Assembly (NCBI RefSeq): GCF_009882935.1
Contig: NZ_WTVA01000004.1
Location: 1-64,000 of the forward strand
DNA: 64,000 nucleotides
Direction: 5' to 3'
Source: Sneathiella chungangensis
GTDB taxonomy: Bacteria > Pseudomonadota > Alphaproteobacteria > Sneathiellales > Sneathiellaceae
Shown here one piece after another: positions 8,157 to 17,218 of the stretch. Each line of letters opens with the position of its first letter. Position 1 is the first letter of the stretch. Both the position numbers and the translations under genes were made by a program. The notes beneath the pieces are model-generated. The model made no database searches. It had not been told where the DNA came from and worked only from the letters and a program-made list of their open reading frames with translations.

Positions 8157-9626
8157 ATGTCAAAAAAGAAAACCATGACGACGACGGGCGGTGGGCCGGT
8201 CGGCGATAACCAGAATTCCTTGACGGCGGGCGCGCGGGGGCCGGTGTTGATGCAGGATTACCAACTTCTGGAAAAGCTGGCCCATCAGAACCGCGAACGG
8301 ATCCCCGAACGGGTGGTTCATGCCAAGGGCTGGGGCGCTCATGGCACTTTCACGGTGACCCATGATATTTCGAGATATTCCCGCGCGAAGATCTTCTCGG
8401 AGGTTGGCAAGAAAATCCCGATGCTGGCGCGATTTTCGACGGTCGCCGGAGAGAAGGGCGCGGCGGATGCCGAACGCGATGTCCGCGGGTTTGCGCTGAA
8501 ATTCTACACGGAGGAGGGGAACTGGGATCTGGTCGGTAATAACACGCCGGTCTTCTTCGTTCGTGATCCGCTCAAGTTCCCGGATTTCATCCATACGCAG
8601 AAGCGCCATCCGCGCACCAATATGCGCTCCGCCACGGCGATGTGGGATTTCTGGTCCCTGTCGCCGGAAAGCCTGCACCAGGTCACGATCCTGATGTCGG
8701 ACCGGGGATTGCCCGTCGCGCCGATGTATATGAACGGCTATGGATCCCATACCTACAGCTTCTGGAATAAGGACGGGGAGCGTTTCTGGGTCAAGTTCCA
8801 TTTCAAGACCAAGCAGGGCCACAAGCATTACACCAACGAGGAAGCGACGAAAATCGTCGGCGAGTCCCGCGAGAGCTATCAGGAGGAGCTGTTCGGCACC
8901 ATCGAACGCGGCGAGTTCCCGAAATGGTCGGTGAATGTGCAGATCATGCCCGAAGCCGACGCCGAGAAGACGCCCTATAACCCGTTCGACCTGACGAAGG
9001 TCTGGCCGCATGGTGATTATCCACTGATCGAGGTTGGCGAGATGGAACTTAACCGCAACGCGGACAATTACTTCGCCGAGATCGAGCAGGCGGCTTTCAG
9101 CCCGTCCAACCTGGTGCCGGGGATCGGGGTTAGTCCCGACAAGATGCTGCAGGCGCGCGTCTTTTCTTACGCGGATGCGCATCGGCACCGGCTCGGCACC
9201 CATTACGAAGCGTTGCCGATCAATGCGCCGAAGGTCCCGGTGAACACATATCATATGGACGGAGCGATGCGGTTCTTTAAGAACGATACCGGCAACCCGG
9301 ACGCCTATTACGAGCCAAACTCCATGGACGGACCGGCTGAGGACCAGAGCGTCCTTGAACCGCCGCTCAGGATCTCGGGCGATGCGGACCGGTATAACCA
9401 CCGCGACGGTAATGACGATTATGGTCAGCCGCGGGCGCTCTTCAACCTGTTTGACGACGGCGAGAAGGACCGGCTGTTCTCAAATATCGCCGCGGCGATG
9501 CAGGGTGTGCCGGACGGGATCGTCCAGCGGCAGCTTGGCCATTTCTATAAGGTCGACCCGGCCTATGCCGAAGGGGTGGCGTCGAAACTCGGCATAACCG
9601 TATCGGATGAGGCGAAGGCCGCCTGA
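8157..9626 (+). CDS. katA: monofunctional heme catalase
   Basis: A 489-residue small-subunit (clade 3 type) catalase that converts hydrogen peroxide to water and oxygen. Catalytic His55 ([12 protein letters not shown]), the Asn pair 128-129 ([10 protein letters not shown]) and the heme-ligand Tyr338 ([15 protein letters not shown]) are all present, as are [11 protein letters not shown] and [18 protein letters not shown]. Length is normal for the family. The ATG has an excellent AGGAGG site 8 bases upstream. It stands alone, with a candidate Fur-superfamily box in its promoter and a strong terminator after it. No signal peptide, so cytoplasmic. Confidence 0.97.
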   Translation: MSKKKTMTTTGGGPVGDNQNSLTAGARGPVLMQDYQLLEKLAHQNRERIPERVVHAKGWGAHGTFTVTHDISRYSRAKIFSEVGKKIPMLARFSTVAGEKGAADAERDVRGFALKFYTEEGNWDLVGNNTPVFFVRDPLKFPDFIHTQKRHPRTNMRSATAMWDFWSLSPESLHQVTILMSDRGLPVAPMYMNGYGSHTYSFWNKDGERFWVKFHFKTKQGHKHYTNEEATKIVGESRESYQEELFGTIERGEFPKWSVNVQIMPEADAEKTPYNPFDLTKVWPHGDYPLIEVGEMELNRNADNYFAEIEQAAFSPSNLVPGIGVSPDKMLQARVFSYADAHRHRLGTHYEALPINAPKVPVNTYHMDGAMRFFKNDTGNPDAYYEPNSMDGPAEDQSVLEPPLRISGDADRYNHRDGNDDYGQPRALFNLFDDGEKDRLFSNIAAAMQGVPDGIVQRQLGHFYKVDPAYAEGVASKLGITVSDEAKAA

Positions 9627-9642
9627 TCCATTCAATGTGATC

Positions 9643-9673
9643 GCCCCCTGAATTTGTGTTCAGGGGGCTTTTT
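9643..9673 (+). terminator. rho-independent terminator of katA
   Basis: A perfect 10-bp stem, GCCCCCTGAA with TTCAGGGGGC, closes a 6-base loop and is followed by five T. It lies 16 bases after the katA stop codon and before the converging monooxygenase gene. Confidence 0.93.
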
Positions 9674-9694
9674 ACTGACGTTAGGGATCGGCGC

Positions 9695-10837
9695 TCAGGA
9701 CAGGAAATGCCGCTCCGTCGCAAGTTTCTTCCAGGCCAGCACATTGGGCGGGCCAAGCGTCCGTATTTTCAGATCCCGCAGGCTGCGCCCCATCCAGCTC
9801 TGCATGCTTCGCAGATGCGCCAGCGGCGCGTCGGCATATCGGATAACTCGCGCGACCTTTCCCTCGAGCCGTTCTTGGTAGGTGATGAGCGCCTGGTCGA
9901 TTTGCTGCATGGCCAGCGTGTCGGCGAGACAGCGGCTGTCCGTCAGCGCCATAGCGGCCCCTTGCTGTATAAGAGGGGAGCAACCATTGGCCGCGTCGCC
10001 AACGAACGCAATGCGGCGATCAAAAAAACACGGCTCGATCACCGATTGCAAGCGCCCCGGAATTATCTCCGCATCATCCAGCCGCGCAAGTATTTCAGGG
10101 GCCGGTCCGCCATATCCGGCAAATATCTTTCTCAGGTTATCTTTAGGGTCCGGCCCCAGCCCCGGCCCTTCCTGGTCGTCATAGACATGGGCGTAGCAAT
10201 AAAGGGCGTCTTCACTGGTTGGATAGACCATGAGGAGGTCGGTCTGGCCAATCATATGCAGCGGCTGCAATCCGTGATCGGGATAGGGAAGGATAAACCG
10301 CCAGCAGGCGACGTTATGATCGATTACGGTCGTCTGGCCTTCGAAATTTTTTTGCCGTACAAGCGAATTCATCCCGTCGGCCGCTATGAGAAGATCGTAT
10401 GTTCCATCGAGGAGTTCATTCGTACAGGTTATCTTGACCGCGTCATCACCATGCTCGACAGTCTTTAACTCCGTGTTGTACCGCACTTTCTTCTTCAAAC
10501 CTTCGAGCAGCGCGGCATTCAGATCCTGCCGTTCAAGCACGATAAACTGGTCGCTTTCAAATGGCGGTTCTGAAAGGCTGGCAGTTTTTATTGTCTTGCC
10601 GCCCGCCTTGCTGAAGGTGATGTTTTTCGCTTCAAAGTACCGGCCTTCGAGGTGGCCAAAAACGTCTAAATCCTTGAGCTCCCGCACCGCGTTAAACGGA
10701 AGGATAATACCGGACGGAAAGGCATATTCTGCAGGATTTTTCTCTATAATTTCGAAATCAAGCCCAAACCTTGTTAGCCACTGGGCAAGAGAAAGGCCCG
10801 CTATGCCGGCGCCTACAATCATTATTTTCGACGTCAA
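9695..10837 (-). CDS. FAD-dependent aromatic-ring-type monooxygenase
   Basis: A 380-residue class A flavoprotein monooxygenase. The N-terminal dinucleotide motif is IVGAGIAGLSLAQWL (GxGxxG, residues about 8-13), the middle DG motif is LLIAADGMNSLVR, and the C-terminal FAD-binding GD motif is AFVGDAANGCSPL. Enzymes of this type hydroxylate phenolic or similar substrates with NAD(P)H and oxygen; the substrate here is unknown. It is a single gene converging on katA and diverging from the MAPEG gene. It could be a ubiquinone-type or xenobiotic hydroxylase; nothing nearby decides. Confidence 0.85.
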   Translation of the reverse strand: MTSKIMIVGAGIAGLSLAQWLTRFGLDFEIIEKNPAEYAFPSGIILPFNAVRELKDLDVFGHLEGRYFEAKNITFSKAGGKTIKTASLSEPPFESDQFIVLERQDLNAALLEGLKKKVRYNTELKTVEHGDDAVKITCTNELLDGTYDLLIAADGMNSLVRQKNFEGQTTVIDHNVACWRFILPYPDHGLQPLHMIGQTDLLMVYPTSEDALYCYAHVYDDQEGPGLGPDPKDNLRKIFAGYGGPAPEILARLDDAEIIPGRLQSVIEPCFFDRRIAFVGDAANGCSPLIQQGAAMALTDSRCLADTLAMQQIDQALITYQERLEGKVARVIRYADAPLAHLRSMQSWMGRSLRDLKIRTLGPPNVLAWKKLATERHFLS

Positions 10838-11021
10838 TCCAGTTCTTTCCTTGTCTCAATCATACGCTTACCCGATAGTACTTGATCCTATCTTCAATCT
10901 AAAGTTAAATCAAAACAGCTTGTTGGGGAAGCAAGCGACCATATCATCCTCCGACTCCGGATTGATCTGCGCCGCGAACCCGGCGGGCGTGACGTTCATT
11001 CTCACCAGAGGAGTAGGGAAA

Positions 11022-11420
11022 ATGACACCGGATTTGATGTGGCTTACGTTGACGGCTCTTATGACGGCTCTCTTTTGGATCCCCTATATTCTGAACAGAG
11101 TTGCGGTGCGCGGACTCATGGGCGCAATGGCCAATCCTTCAAGTGATGACGCGCCACATGCCGACTGGGCAGAAAGAGCGATAAAGGCACATCGCAATGC
11201 GGTCGAGAACCTGGTCGTATTTGCGCCACTTGTCATCATAGCGGCGGTAACGGGCATGAGTACGCCCGGGATTGCAACGGCGGCTATGATTTTCTTCTTT
11301 GCTCGGCTTGCCCATTTTCTGATTTTCGTGTTTGGCATCCCGGTTCTGCGCACCCTTTCTTTCGCGGTCGGGTGGTTTGCCACGATTTATGTCGCGCTTG
11401 TATTGCTGGGCGTGATGTAG
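11022..11420 (+). CDS. MAPEG-family membrane protein
   Basis: A 132-residue protein with four predicted membrane helices (LMWLTLTALMTALFWIPYI, ENLVVFAPLVIIAAV, AAMIFFFARLAHFLIFVFG and LSFAVGWFATIYVALVLLGV). ERAIKAHRNAVENL and FARLAHFLI match the MAPEG family (membrane-associated eicosanoid and glutathione metabolism), whose bacterial members are mostly uncharacterised. The chosen ATG has GAGGAGTAGGG just upstream; the frame is open further upstream without a plausible start. Confidence 0.85.
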   Translation: MTPDLMWLTLTALMTALFWIPYILNRVAVRGLMGAMANPSSDDAPHADWAERAIKAHRNAVENLVVFAPLVIIAAVTGMSTPGIATAAMIFFFARLAHFLIFVFGIPVLRTLSFAVGWFATIYVALVLLGVM

Positions 11421-11423
11421 CCA

Positions 11424-11453
11424 CCAAATTAACGGCGGTTTTCGTCAATTTGG
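11424..11453 (+). terminator. stem-loop after the MAPEG gene
   Basis: CCAAATT pairs perfectly with AATTTGG around a 16-base loop, 4 bases after the MAPEG stop codon. No T-run follows, so it may only be a 3'-end stabilising hairpin. Confidence 0.3.
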
Positions 11454-11515
11454 CCCCCGCCCGGTGCATTGCCGGAATCGATGCTCCCTTGTGTCGGACA
11501 GTCGTGAATTAACGG

Positions 11516-13552
11516 ATGTTCAATACTTTCCCGGTAACCTTACCGAAACGAAAATGGTTCGAACCGGGAAATTATTTTGAACAGGACCTGCAAAAGTCTG
11601 TGCGTCAGCGTTTGCAAGGGCGCAGTCACATGCTGAGCGAAGTGGCAATTCTTGTCTGCCTGACGGCAATGTTCGCCGTTTTCTGGAGACGAAAGAACCG
11701 GCTTGCTCATGTCAAAATCGGGCGGGATCTTATTAACATAGGCCTTGCCATCGTCGTCATTGCCTCGCTCACCGATACGTTGTTCGTAGGCGAGGCATCA
11801 ATTTTCAATATCGGTTTCAGCACAGAAGAAGCCCTGCAGGTATGGCGGATTGCCGGCTATCTCCCGGGACTGGTTTTGATCGCCTTCGGCATTGCCAGGA
11901 TGCTCCCGGCGATCGAACAGTTAAACAGTGAAATTCAGGCGCGGAAATTTTCCGAAGAAAAGCAGCGTGAACAGAACAAGCGGCTTCAACTGGCCATCGA
12001 GCGCGCCGAAACGGCGGAAACCACACTGCTCGATGCAATAGAATCGATGCCCGAGGCGGTCGCCATTTTCGATAAAAATGACCGCCTATTCGTTTGCAAC
12101 CAGCCCTATCGAGACCGGTTCGAGGAAATCGCCCATATGGTAAAGCCTGGAACCCACTTTAACGACCTCGTTCGAATATTAGTGGAAATGGGCCGGGTGC
12201 CGGAGGCCGCCGGCCGCGAGGAAAAATGGATCAGGGCGCGTATCCGGGAGCATCAGAATCCGGGCGAGCCGATTGAGCAGCAATTCGCCGACGGCCTCGT
12301 ATACCGGCTGTCGGAAACGAAGACGAAAAATGGCGGCACCGTTTCGATCCGCACAGACATAACCGAAATTCGAAATCGTGAGAAAGCACTGGAAGAAAAC
12401 CGTGCGAAGCTCGAGGAGGCGCAAGCCATTGCCCATATTGGCAACTGGGTGCACAACGCGGTTACCAATACACATGAATGGTCCGATGAAGTCTTTCGCA
12501 TACTCGGGTATGAACCGGGGGAAGTCGATCAGCGGTACAGCAATTTTATTTCACGGGTGCATGCGAACGATCTTGAGCGGCTACGCGCCGTCTTCCTTCT
12601 GGCAAGTGAACGGCGGGAACCCTTTGAGGCGGAGTTCAGGCTCGTGCACGATGATGAGAGGACCATATATGTCCGCGTGATCGGACGCCTCATCATAGAC
12701 GAGGATGGCCAATTGCTCGGCGCCAGTGGCACCCTTCAGGACATTACCGCGCAGCATATGTTTGAGCGTGAACTCACCCAGGCGAAGCTGGAGGCGGAAG
12801 AGGGAACCCGATCGAAGTCCCTTTTCCTTGCCAATATGAGCCATGAGCTGCGCACGCCGCTGAATGCGGTAATCGGCTTTTCCGAAGTGCTGGCGAAGGA
12901 AATATTCGGTCCGCTCGCCAATGACCGCTACCGGGAATATGCCGACAACATTCAGTCCTCCGGTCGGCATCTGCTGTCACTGATCGATGATATTCTCGAA
13001 TATTCGCGTTTGGAATCGGGATCGATCGAGCTTCAGGAAACAGAATTCAACCTTCTGGATATCACGAAATCGACAAAGACGATGCTGGAGGCCAAAGCCA
13101 AAGAGAAATCCATTGACTTCATTCTGTCGGACAAACTGGATATCCGGCTTCGGGCTGATGAGAGAAAGCTTAAGCAGGTCCTGATCAACCTTGTCAACAA
13201 TGCGATAAAGTTCACGCCTGAACGAGGAAAAATCGAAATTGACATTTCGGAAGATTCGGCAGATTTCGCCAGCATTTTTGTAATCGACAGCGGATTTGGC
13301 ATCAGCAAGGAAGAGATTGAGAACGTCATGCGTCCCTTCGGGCGGGCACATCATTCCGTCGCCAAATCCATTGAGGGGACCGGTCTTGGATTGCCGCTTG
13401 CAAAATCCATCGTCGAATTGCACGGCGGTGAGCTGAAAATCACCAGCAACAAGACAAAACCGGGAACGACAATCGAGATAATTTTGCCCAAATGGCGGGT
13501 TGGTGAACTACCGCAAGACCCCCCGCATTTGAACCTCGTCGCTCGGCCTTGA
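11516..13552 (+). CDS. membrane PAS-domain sensor histidine kinase
   Basis: 678 residues. About three membrane helices lie at residues 39-130, followed by a coiled coil, a first PAS domain (about 175-285, AIESMPEAVAIFDKNDRLFV), a second PAS-PAC (about 300-420, HIGNWVHNAVTNTHEWSDEVFRILGY split across it), the dimerisation domain with the phospho-acceptor His443 in SHELRTPLN, and a HATPase domain with NNAIKF, DSGFGI and GTGLGLPLAKSI. It would sense a signal by its PAS or membrane part and phosphorylate a response regulator. No response regulator is adjacent, so it is an orphan kinase. The start is not sure: the ATG at 11516 has a weak ribosome-binding site, and an internal ATG at 11630 just before the first membrane helix has AAGGG upstream. 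Confidence 0.9.
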   Translation: MFNTFPVTLPKRKWFEPGNYFEQDLQKSVRQRLQGRSHMLSEVAILVCLTAMFAVFWRRKNRLAHVKIGRDLINIGLAIVVIASLTDTLFVGEASIFNIGFSTEEALQVWRIAGYLPGLVLIAFGIARMLPAIEQLNSEIQARKFSEEKQREQNKRLQLAIERAETAETTLLDAIESMPEAVAIFDKNDRLFVCNQPYRDRFEEIAHMVKPGTHFNDLVRILVEMGRVPEAAGREEKWIRARIREHQNPGEPIEQQFADGLVYRLSETKTKNGGTVSIRTDITEIRNREKALEENRAKLEEAQAIAHIGNWVHNAVTNTHEWSDEVFRILGYEPGEVDQRYSNFISRVHANDLERLRAVFLLASERREPFEAEFRLVHDDERTIYVRVIGRLIIDEDGQLLGASGTLQDITAQHMFERELTQAKLEAEEGTRSKSLFLANMSHELRTPLNAVIGFSEVLAKEIFGPLANDRYREYADNIQSSGRHLLSLIDDILEYSRLESGSIELQETEFNLLDITKSTKTMLEAKAKEKSIDFILSDKLDIRLRADERKLKQVLINLVNNAIKFTPERGKIEIDISEDSADFASIFVIDSGFGISKEEIENVMRPFGRAHHSVAKSIEGTGLGLPLAKSIVELHGGELKITSNKTKPGTTIEIILPKWRVGELPQDPPHLNLVARP

Positions 13553-13672
13553 AATCCCGGGAAAAATTCATCATCTAGATGTGAATCTTTCTGTAGCGTA
13601 GCGAATAATTTTCTGCTACTGACGCTGTCTGAAAAATTTGGTTTCAACAACTAAACAGGTGGAACATTAGAA

Positions 13673-14869
13673 TTGCAACTGCTCCAGGATTATGAGGGCT
13701 ATGTCGCGGATCGCGAGCAAGCCCTAGCCGGTTTGCGGCGATATGAAAACGAAGCGACAGCTCTTGAAATCGAGCAGTCGAATGATGCTGTCCACTTTCT
13801 GTATATCGACAAGATTTCGGAAGCGGCCAGTGCCTTTCTAACTGGTTTCCCAGGTACATGTCTTTATGCGGCGAAAGCCAACCCGCATCCGGCGCTTCTG
13901 CGCCTGTTGTGGGCGGCCGGCGTTCGCCATTTTGAAGTCGCCTCCATCCGGGAAATTGAAAGCCTGCGCGGAGAATTGCCCTTTGCGCAGCTCTATTTCA
14001 TGCATCCGGTCAAAAGCCGGCAGGCGATCGCCCGTGCTTACGCGCTTGGTGTCCGTCATTTTGCCTTCGACAGTCTGGACGAACTTCGCAAGATCAAGCA
14101 GGAAACCGGCCATGCCGAAGATATTGCATTGATTCTGCGCCTGAGCGTTTCGCAGGTCGGGGCCGCCTATCCGCTGGATAACAAATTTGGTGCGACCCTG
14201 ATGGAGGCGCCGCTCCTCCTCACGCATGCCCGCCAGATCGCGGACAAGGTCGGCGTGACCTTCCATGTCGGTTCGCAGTGCCTGGAGGTTGAGGCCTATG
14301 CCAATGCCATCTACAATATTGCGAATATGCTGGATGGTTGCGGTGTCGAGATCGATATCATAGACGTCGGCGGCGGTTTTCCGATTTCTTATCCCGATAT
14401 GGAACCGGCGCCGCTTCAGGATTATTTCGATGTAATCGAAAAAGCGCTCAAGGAATGCGGCTTTGGCGATCTCGAGATCTTCTGCGAACCGGGCCGGGCC
14501 ATGGTGGCCGCTGGCGGTGCGGTCGCGGTGCGGGTTGAATTGCGCCGCGGGCAGTCGCTCTATCTGAATGACGGTACTTACGGATCGCTTTTTGACGCCG
14601 GACAGCTGGGCTGGGCATTCCCGGTCGAGCTTTATCGCGCGGGTCGGCTTGAAGTTCCGTCGGAAACATCGCTCTTTCAGCTTTACGGGCCGACTTGCGA
14701 CAGCATCGACAAGATGAAGGAACATCTTGCGCTGCCCGATGATGTCTGTGAAGGCGACTGGATTATTTTCCGCCATTTGGGGGCCTATGGCTATGCCATG
14801 CAGACCAAATTCAACGGATTCTACTCCGAAACGATGGTGGCCATCGAAGCGGCCTCTGAAATCGTATAA
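13673..14869 (+). CDS. PLP-dependent ornithine/arginine decarboxylase (alanine-racemase fold)
   Basis: A 398-residue type III PLP decarboxylase of the ODC/DapDC family. The PLP lysine is Lys68 (CLYAAKANPHP), the phosphate-binding loop is DVGGGFP, the EPGR motif is CEPGRAMVAAGG, and GPTCDSID carries the catalytic Cys. The family removes the carboxyl of ornithine, lysine or arginine to give putrescine, cadaverine or agmatine. The start is TTG with AGGTGG 9 bases upstream. It is the first gene of an apparent operon with a deoxyhypusine-synthase-like enzyme and an agmatinase-like hydrolase, which places it in polyamine synthesis. Whether ornithine or arginine is the substrate cannot be read from the sequence; the ureohydrolase downstream would favour arginine. 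Confidence 0.88.
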   Translation: MQLLQDYEGYVADREQALAGLRRYENEATALEIEQSNDAVHFLYIDKISEAASAFLTGFPGTCLYAAKANPHPALLRLLWAAGVRHFEVASIREIESLRGELPFAQLYFMHPVKSRQAIARAYALGVRHFAFDSLDELRKIKQETGHAEDIALILRLSVSQVGAAYPLDNKFGATLMEAPLLLTHARQIADKVGVTFHVGSQCLEVEAYANAIYNIANMLDGCGVEIDIIDVGGGFPISYPDMEPAPLQDYFDVIEKALKECGFGDLEIFCEPGRAMVAAGGAVAVRVELRRGQSLYLNDGTYGSLFDAGQLGWAFPVELYRAGRLEVPSETSLFQLYGPTCDSIDKMKEHLALPDDVCEGDWIIFRHLGAYGYAMQTKFNGFYSETMVAIEAASEIV

Positions 14870-14894
14870 CGCCACCCGCTGGAAGGAGCGTTAA

Positions 14895-15938
14895 TTGACA
14901 ATGGTAAAATCCTCGACGAGCAACGACAAGGCGGCCCTTCTTTCGAAGACCGTCGAACATATCGATATCAAAAGCTTTGATGCACGTCCCATCATCGACG
15001 CCATGGGCAAAATGTCTTTTACCTCGCGCGATCTTGCGCGGGCGACGGAGATATTCAACATGGCCGTCGAAGATCCGGAATGTGCGGTGATATTGACTCT
15101 GGCGGGCTCGACTTCCGCCGGCGGATGCATGCATGTCTATCGGGACCTGGTGGAATTGGGCATGGTGGACGCGATTGTGTCCACCGGCGCCTCCATCGTC
15201 GACATGGATTTTTTCGAAGCGCTGGGTTTCCGCCATTACCAGGCCGATAGTTCCGTCGATGACAATGATCTGCGGGCGCTCTATATCGACCGAATTTATG
15301 ATACCTACATTGATGAGGAAGAGCTGCAGAATTGCGATGAAACGATCAAGAAGATCGCCGACAGCCTCGATCCGCGCCCCTATTCCTCGCGCGAATTCAT
15401 TCGCGAGATGGGCCGCTGGCTGAAAAGCAATGCGGTCAAGAAAAACTCCCTGATCGAAACCTGTTTTGATCATGATGTGCCGATTTTCGTGCCGGCATTT
15501 TCCGATTGTTCGGCTGGTTTCGGCCTGGTGAAACATCAGGTTGAGAACCCCGATGCGCATCTCAGCATCGACAGCGTGAAGGATTTCCGGGAGTTGACCG
15601 ATATTAAGATCGCGGCGGGGACGACGGGGCTTTTGATGATCGGCGGCGGCGTGCCAAAGAACTTCGTCCAGGACACTGTCGTCTGCGCGGAAATATTGGG
15701 TAAAGAGGTGGACGTGCATAAATACGCCGTGCAGATATCCGTGGCGGACGTCCGCGACGGCGCCTGTTCCTCCTCGACGCTGAAAGAGGCGGCAAGCTGG
15801 GGCAAGGTCAGCACGAGCCTTGAGCAGATGGTGTTCGCCGAAGCGTCATCCGTCGTCCCGCTGCTCGCGTCGGACGCCTATCACCGGGGCGGATGGAAAA
15901 GCCGTCCGCCGCGTAAATTCTCGCAGCTTTTCAATTAG
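14895..15938 (+). CDS. deoxyhypusine-synthase-like polyamine enzyme
   Basis: A 347-residue protein clearly of the deoxyhypusine synthase family: STSAGGC for NAD binding near residue 75, IVSTGASIVDMDF, and EAASWGKV with the catalytic Lys304 and the preceding Glu of the eukaryotic enzyme. Bacteria lack eIF5A, so the protein substrate is absent. Bacterial members transfer an aminobutyl group between small amines, giving homospermidine from putrescine, or a bis-guanidino form (1,9-bis(guanidino)-5-aza-nonane) from agmatine. The start is TTG 14895 (GGAAGGAG six bases upstream) or ATG 14901. It lies 25 bases after the decarboxylase and 21 before the ureohydrolase. Family assignment is firm; the exact reaction is inferred. 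Confidence 0.87.
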   Translation: MTMVKSSTSNDKAALLSKTVEHIDIKSFDARPIIDAMGKMSFTSRDLARATEIFNMAVEDPECAVILTLAGSTSAGGCMHVYRDLVELGMVDAIVSTGASIVDMDFFEALGFRHYQADSSVDDNDLRALYIDRIYDTYIDEEELQNCDETIKKIADSLDPRPYSSREFIREMGRWLKSNAVKKNSLIETCFDHDVPIFVPAFSDCSAGFGLVKHQVENPDAHLSIDSVKDFRELTDIKIAAGTTGLLMIGGGVPKNFVQDTVVCAEILGKEVDVHKYAVQISVADVRDGACSSSTLKEAASWGKVSTSLEQMVFAEASSVVPLLASDAYHRGGWKSRPPRKFSQLFN

Positions 15939-15959
15939 CCGTCAGTCAGACGTAAAGAT

Positions 15960-16859
15960 ATGACAGCACCGTTTGACATTCTCCCGTCGGAAGAGGGATT
16001 CCTTGGCTTGCCCGCATTAGAGGCCGTCGATTACGCGGCGGCGAAGGCGGTAATAATCCCGTTCGGACTTGAAGGTTCGGTCAGTTACGGCGGCGGTACC
16101 GCGAGGGGGCCCGCCGCGATGATAGAAGCCAGCCATCAGGTCGAGCTTTTCGATGAAGACCTCTGGCGGGAGCCGCTCCGTGAATTCGGCGTCGTGACCA
16201 TGCGGGAAACCCCTGTTGACGGCAGTGATATCAAGGCGGCAATAGACAAGCTTGCAAATCTTACCGGTGCGGTGCTGGCGGACGATAAGTTCCCGCTCGT
16301 CTTCGGCGGGGAGCACTCCATCACTCCCGGTGCAATACGACCCTTTCTTGAGCAGTTTGATGATTTGATCATTCTGCATTTCGATGCGCACGCCGATTTA
16401 CGGGATGGGTATGACGGTGAGCATTATTCACATGCAGCCGCGATCCGTCGCGTACTTGATCATCCGACCGTTCCGGTCGTGTCCGTCGGGATTCGCAATA
16501 TATCGGCGGAGGAAATCCCCTTTCTGGAGGCCAATCGGCATCGCATCACTATTCACTGGGGCAAGGACCGTGAGAAATGGCGCGTTGAAGATATCGTGGC
16601 GCCACTTAAGGGACGGCGGATTTATCTGACGTTTGATCTTGACGGTTTTGACGGGTCGGTAATGCCGGCGACCGGCACGCCGGAGCCGGGGGGATTATTC
16701 TGGAACGACGCGATTAATATTATCCGGGCCGCGTCGAAAATGGGAAAAATTGTCGGTGCGGATATCAATGAATTGGCCCCCATCGACGGGTTTCATGCAC
16801 CGAATTTTCTCGCGGCGAAGCTTGCCTACAAGATACTTTCCTACAGTTTTGCGACTTGA
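15960..16859 (+). CDS. agmatinase-like ureohydrolase
   Basis: A 299-residue member of the arginase/agmatinase family. The two-Mn site is complete: His119 (GGEHS), Asp142, His144 and Asp146 (DAHADLRD), Asp226 and Asp228 (FDLDGFDG). The stretch VMPATGTPEPGG is the family's substrate-side loop. It cleaves urea from a guanidino compound such as agmatine. As the third gene of the polyamine operon it would either turn agmatine into putrescine before the deoxyhypusine-synthase-like step or strip the guanidino groups from that enzyme's product. Start ATG; the upstream CGTAAAG is a weak ribosome-binding site, so coupling is possible. Confidence 0.88.
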   Translation: MTAPFDILPSEEGFLGLPALEAVDYAAAKAVIIPFGLEGSVSYGGGTARGPAAMIEASHQVELFDEDLWREPLREFGVVTMRETPVDGSDIKAAIDKLANLTGAVLADDKFPLVFGGEHSITPGAIRPFLEQFDDLIILHFDAHADLRDGYDGEHYSHAAAIRRVLDHPTVPVVSVGIRNISAEEIPFLEANRHRITIHWGKDREKWRVEDIVAPLKGRRIYLTFDLDGFDGSVMPATGTPEPGGLFWNDAINIIRAASKMGKIVGADINELAPIDGFHAPNFLAAKLAYKILSYSFAT

Positions 16860-16866
16860 CTGCCCG

Positions 16867-16894
16867 AAAAAGAGCAAAATTTTACCTCTTTTTT
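16867..16894 (+). terminator. probable terminator of the polyamine operon
   Basis: AAAAAGAG pairs with CTCTTTTT around an 11-base loop and runs into a T tract. It is AT-rich and therefore weak, but it lies 7 bases after the ureohydrolase stop codon. Confidence 0.55.
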
Positions 16895-16957
16895 GAATAA
16901 AATCAGCCGCAATTGCCCTGCATATTGCCAGAATGGACCAGGCAAGAGGGCAGGGAT

Positions 16958-17185
16958 ATGAGTAAAGCGCGTACTTCGACGACTAAACGGACCTTTATTT
17001 CGAAACTGTTGTCTGTCGCGAAAAGCTATCGCCAACAGATAGCTGTAATTGCAGTCGCCGCGACCCTGGGCCTCGTGATCATACTGAATGTGGCGATGGC
17101 GCCGGAAACGGAATTGAACGGGTCCGGCTATCATATGACCTACTTCAAGGACAAGATGCCTCAAAATGCGACAGTGATCCGGTAG
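16958..17185 (+). CDS. small single-pass membrane protein, unknown
   Basis: 75 residues. A basic, Ser/Thr-rich N-terminus (SKARTSTTKRTF) is followed by one strong membrane helix (AVIAVAATLGLVIILNVAM, about residues 29-47) and a short tail that is probably periplasmic. The ATG at 16958 has GAGGGCAGGG upstream; an earlier in-frame ATG at 16913 has none. I do not recognise a family. It is separated from the polyamine operon by a likely terminator and converges with the next gene. Confidence 0.6.
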   Translation: MSKARTSTTKRTFISKLLSVAKSYRQQIAVIAVAATLGLVIILNVAMAPETELNGSGYHMTYFKDKMPQNATVIR

Positions 17186-17194
17186 CCACGGTGT

Positions 17195-17218
17195 CGTCCG
17201 CCATCATTCCGGCGGACG
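17195..17218. terminator. stem-loop between convergent genes
   Basis: CGTCCGCC and GGCGGACG form a perfect 8-bp GC-rich stem with an 8-base loop, overlapping the end of the minus-strand gene. There is no T-run on either side, so termination is possible but not certain. Confidence 0.4.

Noticed and set aside
8160-9401. 413-codon minus-strand frame opposite katA
   Set aside because: Catalase is unmistakable on the plus strand; the antisense frame has no domain.
14895-15938. True deoxyhypusine synthase acting on eIF5A
   Set aside because: The rest of the window is plainly bacterial and bacteria lack eIF5A; the gene sits in a polyamine operon.
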